A stretch of DNA of 64,000 bases from Angiostrongylus vasorum (Eukaryota > Nematoda > Chromadorea > Rhabditida > Metastrongylidae): positions 186,001 through 250,000 of the forward strand of contig JADANN010000468.1 in NCBI GenBank assembly GCA_018806985.1. Reading direction: 5' to 3'. How positions within the stretch are numbered: the stretch's first letter is position 1; each line of letters starts with the position of its first letter. The position numbers were made by a program, and so were the translations under genes. The notes below the pieces were generated by a model. The model was not told where the DNA came from, searched no databases, and saw nothing but the letters and a program-made list of their open reading frames with translations. This document shows positions 57,940 to 64,000 of the stretch, piece by piece.

Positions 57940-58477
57940 GAGAGGTGATGTATGTCTGGCAGCTTAGCACAGAGAAGGGCGGAGAAGAGGAACGACGATA
58001 TCTTAGCGCAAAGTGCAGGAGGGGCAGGTGTCGCGTTCCACTCCATCCTCTGGACAACGCGCGCTGACCAAACACTATCTGAATTTCCAGTTCACTTAAT
58101 GAGGTTCCCTAGAGTCGATAATATAAAGCAGATATGGTTACTTGTTAGAATGACTAGTCTACTGAATAGTAAACGCGCCTATGATAACAATGAAGGTTCG
58201 CCTGTGTGACTGCGACCTGTTGCTATTCACAAGAATCAGCGAGGAAGAAGATGGTCCTCACATGTGTATTCGTCGATTAGATAAGCAATTAGCACATAAG
58301 CAATTTTCTACAGGATCTAGTAAAATGTCAAGATTAAACCCTAATGTACGCAGAAATCAAAGCCCTTTGTAAATCATTTGACTAAATTACAATTTAAGTA
58401 AAAACCTAAGTGCTTAAAGTCTTTTAGAAGCGATATGGATCTACGAAGCGACAGTATCTGGAAATTCGTTTAAAGAC
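57940..58477. other. Unassigned DNA
   Basis: Plus ORF 57952-58209 is unassigned; nothing else recognised. Confidence 0.5.
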
Positions 58478-58630
58478 TACGCATATAACCACAATCATGC
58501 TGAGATATTTGCAAAACTCCGGATCGCAGATGTCTGAGATGGGGAACGAACGCGCTATTACATTTTCCGGGAGCTAACGCGTTCACCACCACACCATGCG
58601 CTCCTTCGTTTCGCCTGTCTCGCAGCATAT
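58478..58630 (-). repeat. Family-C repeat
   Basis: ATGCTGAGATATTTGCAAAA, CTCCGGATCGCAGATGTCTG, GGGGAACGAACGCGCTATTA and ACACCATGCGCTCCTTCG. Confidence 0.78.
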
Positions 58631-58685
58631 GCAACTACGCTTATAGTGGTAGTTGTGAAGTTACTGTGTAGTAATGTGATTTAGG

Positions 58686-58965
58686 CGCGTGTGCTGCAAT
58701 GGTTGGAGGCGCCGCTGCGACACACACGTGGAATCGATCCCCCGCCCATGGCCCACTAAGCCTTTATCCCTCCGGGGTCGGCAAATTGGTACCAGACTTG
58801 TCTGGGAGGATAGCAGTACTGGCTCGATACATCGGTAGGCTACCGCGAGTCATTGTAAAGGCCAGATATGCATTCAATCACCTCCAACGATACATAATGA
58901 AGTCGAATGCATGGCGCATCCCTCAGGGATTGATCAACGCCGAAAGCTTTATCCTTTTATCCTTT
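58686..58965 (+). repeat. Family-A SINE-like repeat with 14-bp target-site duplication
   Basis: TAATGTGATTTAGG occurs at 58672-58685 and 58966-58979, defining a 280-bp insertion. It begins CGCGTGTGCTGCAATGGTTG, has box-B-like GGAATCGATCCC, and ends in GCTTTATCCTTTTATCCTTT. The youngest-looking copy. Confidence 0.95.
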
Positions 58966-58979
58966 TAATGTGATTTAGG

Positions 58980-59884
58980 TAATAAATGAAGCAGCCATTC
59001 AAGAAAAACAAGCTGCCTAAATAACTTTTCTATACAGGACAAAAACTGACCAATGACTAAAAGTCATATGATCCCCTACAAATGCATTAAAGAAAACTGT
59101 GAAATGTTCTTCAGATGATCGATTTCGTAGGACATAAATGCATAATTTACTCTTACTTCATAGTTATTGTTACAGTGCCCAATTTTTAACCACTTATCAA
59201 GAAATTGAGATCAGATGTCATACTAGCCATGAAAAAACCATCCCGAGTGCAAAGTTCATTTCACCACCACTATGCTTCAGCTTGAGCATTTCTCACGCTT
59301 TTAGAAAAGAAAACAAAATGTAGGAAAGACCGTTCACGAATTTCGCCGCCAAAAGTATGTTTGTCGTTAGTTTTTGCGCAAGAATGACCAGACTAAGTCG
59401 TAGTCCTTTCTTCATATGAACCGAAGTGGCGCAATTATGAATAAGTATGGGCATGGGTGAGAGGAATTCGGCCCGCTGGGACAGATGGACATTGCTATGG
59501 GAATCGGTCTAATGCAGTAGATTGCACCTAAAGATAACTATGTACATAACTGGTTATTAGATTGACAAAGTGTTACTCTTGCTGAATTTCATCGTAATTG
59601 GTTCACATAGGGTTCAAGGATATAAATAGCCAAATCGATACGTTCAACCAGCATCTAATTATAATGGTAATTCTCTACATTCCAGATAAACAATCACAAT
59701 TCATAACTAACGGTAAATGACGGCATAGATGATTTTGCTGTAGAGTAGCATTTCTTCGTTAGAAACTGGAATTTCTCATATTTAACAGGACAGTTACTTT
59801 TAATTATTTTGTAAATGCTCTTTAGTGTTTAAAATTCTTCCAAGCATTACTCTCGATTGTGGCTGGTTGCTGATACCACCGTTA
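58980..59884. other. Unassigned DNA
   Basis: Nothing recognised. Confidence 0.5.
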
Positions 59885-60095
59885 GGGCAAAAAACTGGCT
59901 GAGAAAACTTAAAGCAAGGGCCTCGGTGGCGCAATGAGTAACACGTAGCCCACCGGAAAGGGTTATCCCGGGTTGGAATCCAGTCTGGGGTTCTAAGTTT
60001 TGCAAATATCTCAGCATCACTATGGTTGTATTTCATATAATACTCTGCCATGAAAAAAAGAATAGGCGGTAAGCAGAAAGTTAAACTTTCGATGG
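59885..60095 (+). repeat. Family-C SINE-like repeat (most tRNA-like copy)
   Basis: GGCCTCGGTGGCGCAATGAG and GTAACACGTAGCCCACCGG resemble a tRNA 5' half with box A; GGTTATCCCGGGTTGGAATC resembles the T-arm/box B; then AGTTTTGCAAATATCTCAGC and tail GAATAGGCGGTAAGCAGAAA. Confidence 0.82.
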
Positions 60096-60099
60096 TAGT

Positions 60100-61128
60100 T
60101 GTAAAATGGAGTAACACGCTCAATTGACAATGAATATGATTCTATCATCTGTCTGTTATCTACTTCTTCTTATCTACTTGTTTCTACAGAATGTCACTTC
60201 CAGAAACAGTAATAACCCTTGCTCAAATCTCTTCGACGTACTGATACAACTTGGATACACAATTACCAGGTACTGGCTTCAGTACTATTTAACCCAGGCT
60301 TGAAACCGGAAAATTTTTTGCCAGTCACCATCTAAAATATGTGGCAGAATTAATTTTTTCATATTCTAGCGAGAAAATATGGTGCTATGATACAACTTTT
60401 GTTGGAAAACTCTAATGGGCTAGCAAATAATCGATAAATTCGGTAGATTAGAATCACTTTATGAGCACAATACTTGTATATAACTTAATGGCAATGCAGT
60501 ATGTAACGTAATTAATGAACGGAAGTAATTACAAGTGCAGATTTCAATGGAACTAAAACGCATGAATGCATTCATTGTGGATTAACATCGCTGTTCACTG
60601 GAAGAATAATCGAAGAGAATGCGAAATTACTATTCCGACAAGGACGACGACCAAGATGAAAACTACACCACCATCAGACAATCAGACGCACTTCTACGGA
60701 AAATCGAAGAGGCTTATCGAATCTGTTTCTCTGAGACAGTCGACGATGACAGTGTTTGTGTGTGTGGCTGGTTTGAGGACTCGTTTCTGGATGAATCATC
60801 GAGGGTTTTGTGTGTTTGTTTTTGACACCGTTAGCGGTGTCTTCATCATAAAGCTGAAGATTTTGAAAATGGCTCTGCATAGAAAAATTTATACAAAGTG
60901 TAAAAATTAATAAGTGATAGGTTTACGAAGGGTTTTCTTAAAGTAAGCGACATAATGGAGAAGATATCTTGCTAACCACATGGTAAGCCTCACTGTTTGA
61001 AGATATATATCCGTGTAATATCTTTATATTTTAAATCGAATACACCTATAAACAAAAAGAAAACAAGTAGCTTGAAAGCTTGTTACTAATGTACATTATT
61101 TCATTAATCATTCACACCGATGTTAAAT
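60100..61128. other. Unassigned DNA with one coding-like ORF
   Basis: 60619-60825 (plus) reads MRNYYSDKDDDQDENYTTIR, then LRKIEEAYRICFSETVDDDS and DESSRVL: acidic and protein-like, but short and without a visible exon partner. It could be a small exon or chance. The rest is unassigned. Confidence 0.3.
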
Positions 61129-61129
61129 G

Positions 61130-61300
61130 AAAGCCACTTCACAATACTTTTGCCTTGCTAATGCGTGAGCCCCTAGGGAAAGGGAAATCGTGGTTCGATC
61201 TGGCCTGCGGTCCAAGTTTTGCGAATATCTCAGCATAGTTGTGGTTGGTTTCATATAATACCCTGCCGTGACAATTGTAGTAGGCAGTAAATAAAAAAGT
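61130..61300 (+). repeat. Family-C SINE-like repeat
   Basis: GTGAGCCCCTAGGGAAAGGG, TGGTTCGATCTGGCC, TTTTGCGAATATCTCAGCAT and tail GTAGGCAGTAAATAAAAAAG; followed by the spacer block seen between halves of inverted pairs. Confidence 0.78.
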
Positions 61301-61389
61301 AAACATTGTGATTTCGACTGCAGCCTTAGTTTAACTGGTTTCAATGCCGATGTGGGTTCTCTAGATCAATCCCATTGATGGGTGATTGC

Positions 61390-61600
61390 TGATGGCACTG
61401 GTAGATAGAAAACTAGCTGAGAGAAATGCAGAGCAAAGGCCTCCGTGGCGCAATGTGTAGTGCGCCAGCCCCCCGAAAGTGAAATCGTGGTTCGATCTGG
61501 CGTCCATGTTTTGCGAATATCTAAGCATCGTTATGATAGTAATTCACATCATACCCTGCCGTGAAAATTGTAGGAAGCAGTAAGTAAAAAAAGTAAATAT
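61390..61600 (+). repeat. Family-C SINE-like repeat
   Basis: GGCCTCCGTGGCGCAATGTG, TCGTGGTTCGATCTGGCGTC, TTTGCGAATATCTAAGCATC and tail GAAGCAGTAAGTAAAAAAAG. In tandem with the preceding copy. Confidence 0.78.
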
Positions 61601-61684
61601 TGCTTTCTTATCATCAAACAAACCTCATATTCATACAGTATTCAAAAGAGGTTCTCATATTTTCTACTCAGAAATACTACCAAG

Positions 61685-61957
61685 TAATGGTAGACACGTT
61701 GTCATATTTCTTCCTTTTCTCGTAAAGTTCTATACGAGCACTGTCATTCTCTAGAAAATCCTTCGTTTTTTTTTTTTTTTGTTTTTAGTACATAAACATG
61801 GAATGTGAAGTTACTCTTTATGGATGAAATTAATCATTATTTGTTCGAAACTTGAGACCACTTTCTCAGAAAGTCCTTAACGAAATGCATTGAGTAGGTT
61901 GATTGAAGTGATGGTAAACACGTTGTCATACTTCTTCCTTTTCTCGTAAAGTTCTCA
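61685..61957. repeat. Direct repeat of a 46-bp block
   Basis: ACACGTTGTCATAYTTCTTC then CTTTTCTCGTAAAGTTCT occurs at about 61692 and again at about 61919, flanking family-F copy 2; possibly a local duplication. Confidence 0.8.
61707..61905 (+). repeat. Family-F repeat, copy 2 (inverted relative to 57733-57935)
   Basis: AAAATCCTTCGTTTTTTTTT, GAATGTGAAGTTACTCTTTA, TTAATCATTATTTGTTCGAA and AAATGCATTGAGTAGGTTG read as the reverse complement of copy 1. Confidence 0.85.
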
Positions 61958-61966
61958 TTTTTCAAA

Positions 61967-61970
<4 letters not shown>

Positions 61971-62027
<57 letters not shown>
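61971..62027. repeat. (CT)n microsatellite
   Basis: 57 bp of pure CT; the minus-strand ORF reads as Arg-Glu repeats and is an artefact. Confidence 0.97.
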
Positions 62028-62029
<2 letters not shown>

Positions 62030-62030
<1 letters not shown>

Positions 62031-62545
62031 AATCCGTATTAATATAACTAAACAGAGAGATCATTTCCTGAGACGAGCCGACAATGTTGTATATATGGAT
62101 GGTCGTATTTGCCAGTTTCCCTAGGGAAAGGAATAAACAATGAAAGATTGTTCCTAAGTGAGGCGAATCGTCCGCCTCATACGATGTCCGGGAATCCCCA
62201 GAGAACAGTAGTTATTCTCTCGAAAGCTGGATTTGATTTCAAGAAGTCTGCACTTTTAGAATTATTGGTTTTTACGGAAATGTTAGAAGAAACGTGTGCT
62301 TCTGAAGAGTGAAATTCTTCCAGATATTCCTGGAACCACCTTTATGAAACTGGTCAAATCGACTCGAACTCAATCCTAAAGAAAAAATAGCTTACTATAG
62401 TCCAATTTCCAGACAACTTCTTTTACTAAATTCAAATCTTCTAATTCTCTTTCTAGATCTTTGAACAACTCTCGAAAAACTTTAAAGAATATCTGATCAT
62501 GAACCGTATTTCTTTGATGGTGATATGTTAAAGTAAATGAAACTA
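62030..62545. other. Unassigned DNA
   Basis: Plus ORF 62109-62312 has no family features; nothing else recognised. Confidence 0.45.
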
Positions 62546-62548
62546 AGG

Positions 62549-62825
62549 GGACGCGTGTAGTGCCGTGGTTAGAGGTGCTCTGCATTGCACACGTGATTGC
62601 TGGTTCGATCCAACGTCCAGGGCTCACCATACTCTCCATCACTCCATGTTTGGCAAGCTAGTACAACACTTGGCTGGAAGAATAGAGCAACACTGAGTCA
62701 TACACTGAGGGGCCTACCAAAAGTCATTGTAGTGGTCAAATATGTGTTCAATCTACTCTACTCTCTCTGGGTCGAATACATGGCTCATCCCTGAGCGATT
62801 GATCAGCGCCAAGTGCTTTATCTTT
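62549..62825 (+). repeat. Family-A SINE-like repeat
   Basis: GGACGCGTGTAGTGCCGTGG head with TGGTTCGATCCAACG as box B; tail GATCAGCGCCAAGTGCTTTA. A diverged but full-length copy. Confidence 0.82.
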
Positions 62826-62829
62826 TTTA

Positions 62830-64000
62830 TCCCTTTATAACCAAAATTAATACATTTTACCAGAGCTGAAATATGACTAGAATGGAAACTTCTGTAATGC
62901 CAGGTTTCAGAAGAAGCAAATTGGGAACACTGGCTAGTGTACAACGCCAAGGTGACTGCACTTTCGTAAATTCTCAAAAAAAAATACAACTGACCAACGT
63001 GTAGGTTTGAAGACTGCGGCTAGTAAATCATTAATAGACTGGTGCCAATTCTTCACAAGAACAACTGCTGGTCAGACAACTCAAGAACTCAGGATTAAAG
63101 TGTTCATCATTTGCAGATATTGACTTCTATTAAGCAATCCCTTGGAAAAAAAACTTATCTAAAAAGGCATTCAGATCACAACACAATTTATCCCAGATAA
63201 TCAGAATGAAGGATAATCTCTAGAAAGCATCAAATCACTGTCAGCGATGTTTTTATATTCGGAATTAATTGATTTTATAAGCCTTCTAAGGAACAACAGT
63301 TCGTTGTCAAGGCAACGGTTTCTCGTCGTTAACTAAACCATACCGTCATAGGTGAATGACTGAGTGAGTGATGGTGTCGATGTCATCGAGCATTACTCAC
63401 AGTTTGTGGAGGCGAGTTTTCACGAGAAAGCAAAGACTGGTATGAATGCGAACTGAGTGGAGGAATGGCTGTAGTCGGTCGGCGACAACGGCTAACGGAC
63501 GATGGAAGTGATTTTGACGGCCACAAACACTTGATGTTGTTTCGCGTCATTGAGCCGAGTAAGCGATTAGATTTGAAACGGTGATTGCATTATTTGGTAT
63601 TGTAGGAATTCTAGGGCCGTCGATGAATTACTAGTTCGAAATAGTATATGAGGCTAACTGGACGCCTCTTACGCAAACTAAATCAATATAACAAGCAATC
63701 AGACGAATTATCACTGTAGAAATAAAGCCATCAAAACCGATCAACGAACGATTCAGACTAGGCTAAATCTCACCATAAGCACCTGCGAACATGTGATTTT
63801 GTATAGTAGTAAGAATTGGTATCATCTGTGGTTATCTACGGTTGAGTCAATGCGAACGAACAGAAGAGGAAATCGACGTCGATGACGACAAACACTTGAC
63901 GTCGCGCCTTGTGAGACAGTTGCCCGCTGAGATGTAAAACACTGATAAACTAAATGGTCGAATATCGATTGACTGAACAAACTTATCAGATCGAAATTGT
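62830..64000. other. Unassigned DNA, possible regulatory stretches
   Basis: No exon recognised. Two locally GC-richer patches (63340-63560 and 63850-63930) each contain ACAAACACTTGA (63523-63534 and 63888-63899). Confidence 0.4.

Noticed and set aside
59921..59992. Candidate tRNA gene
   Set aside because: tRNA-like boxes are present but they continue into a repeat body shared by many copies; it is a SINE head, not a folding tRNA gene.
61837..62064. Arg-Glu repeat ORF
   Set aside because: It is translation of a (CT)n tract.

Overview
This is a eukaryotic, AT-rich, intron- and repeat-rich window that looks like a clade V (strongylid) nematode, most likely a hookworm. The evidence is the nematode-style short introns with TTTCAG/TTTTAG acceptors, a nematode-type classical cadherin gene, and a repeat load of bandit/Hsmar1-like mariners, RTE-type LINEs, a Penelope-like element with a GIY-YIG domain, and several tRNA-derived SINE-like families. 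The genus is inferred; no rRNA or mitochondrial marker is present.

The only gene I can reconstruct completely is on the minus strand between about 54.1 and 41.1 kb. It is the orthologue of C. elegans hmr-1 (classical cadherin). Nineteen phase-consistent exons give a 1,226-residue protein: signal peptide, three cadherin (EC) repeats, a nematode/arthropod-type membrane-proximal region with EGF and laminin-G modules, one transmembrane helix, and a cytoplasmic tail with a juxtamembrane (p120-type) EGGGEAD motif and an acidic beta-catenin-binding region. At the 5' end one genomic exon appears to be used in two reading frames. With a donor at 53837 it encodes part of a cadherin repeat belonging to a longer (hmr-1b-like) protein. 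With a donor at 53566 it supplies the start codon and signal peptide of the short (hmr-1a-like) protein. Both donors have the same phase and join the same downstream exon.

Layout: 1-8.9 kb is repeat fragments, including a mariner at 5.4-6.6 kb and a Penelope 3' fragment at 3.8 kb. 8.9-11.3 kb is a minus-strand RTE LINE. 12.5-14.65 kb is a decayed Penelope-like element. 14.7-20.2 kb holds LINE fragments and unassigned coding-like relics. 20.6-24.3 kb is SINEs, a 46-bp tandem repeat and a long TATG/TA microsatellite. 24.6-26.8 kb is a plus-strand RTE LINE. 27-30 kb is SINEs. 30.5-31.7 kb is a minus-strand mariner. 33-33.7 kb is a third, dead mariner. 33.8-36.0 kb is a large imperfect palindrome interrupted by a later insertion. 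36-41 kb is mostly unassigned. 41.1-54.1 kb is hmr-1, with SINEs and a (TA)n tract in its introns. 54-64 kb is probably upstream intron or regulatory DNA of the long hmr-1 isoform, again with SINEs, a GC-rich island and a ~190-bp repeat present twice in inverted orientation.

No tRNA or rRNA genes, CRISPR arrays or bacterial-type features were found. All assignments come from reading the sequence and from remembered family features; no database search was run.
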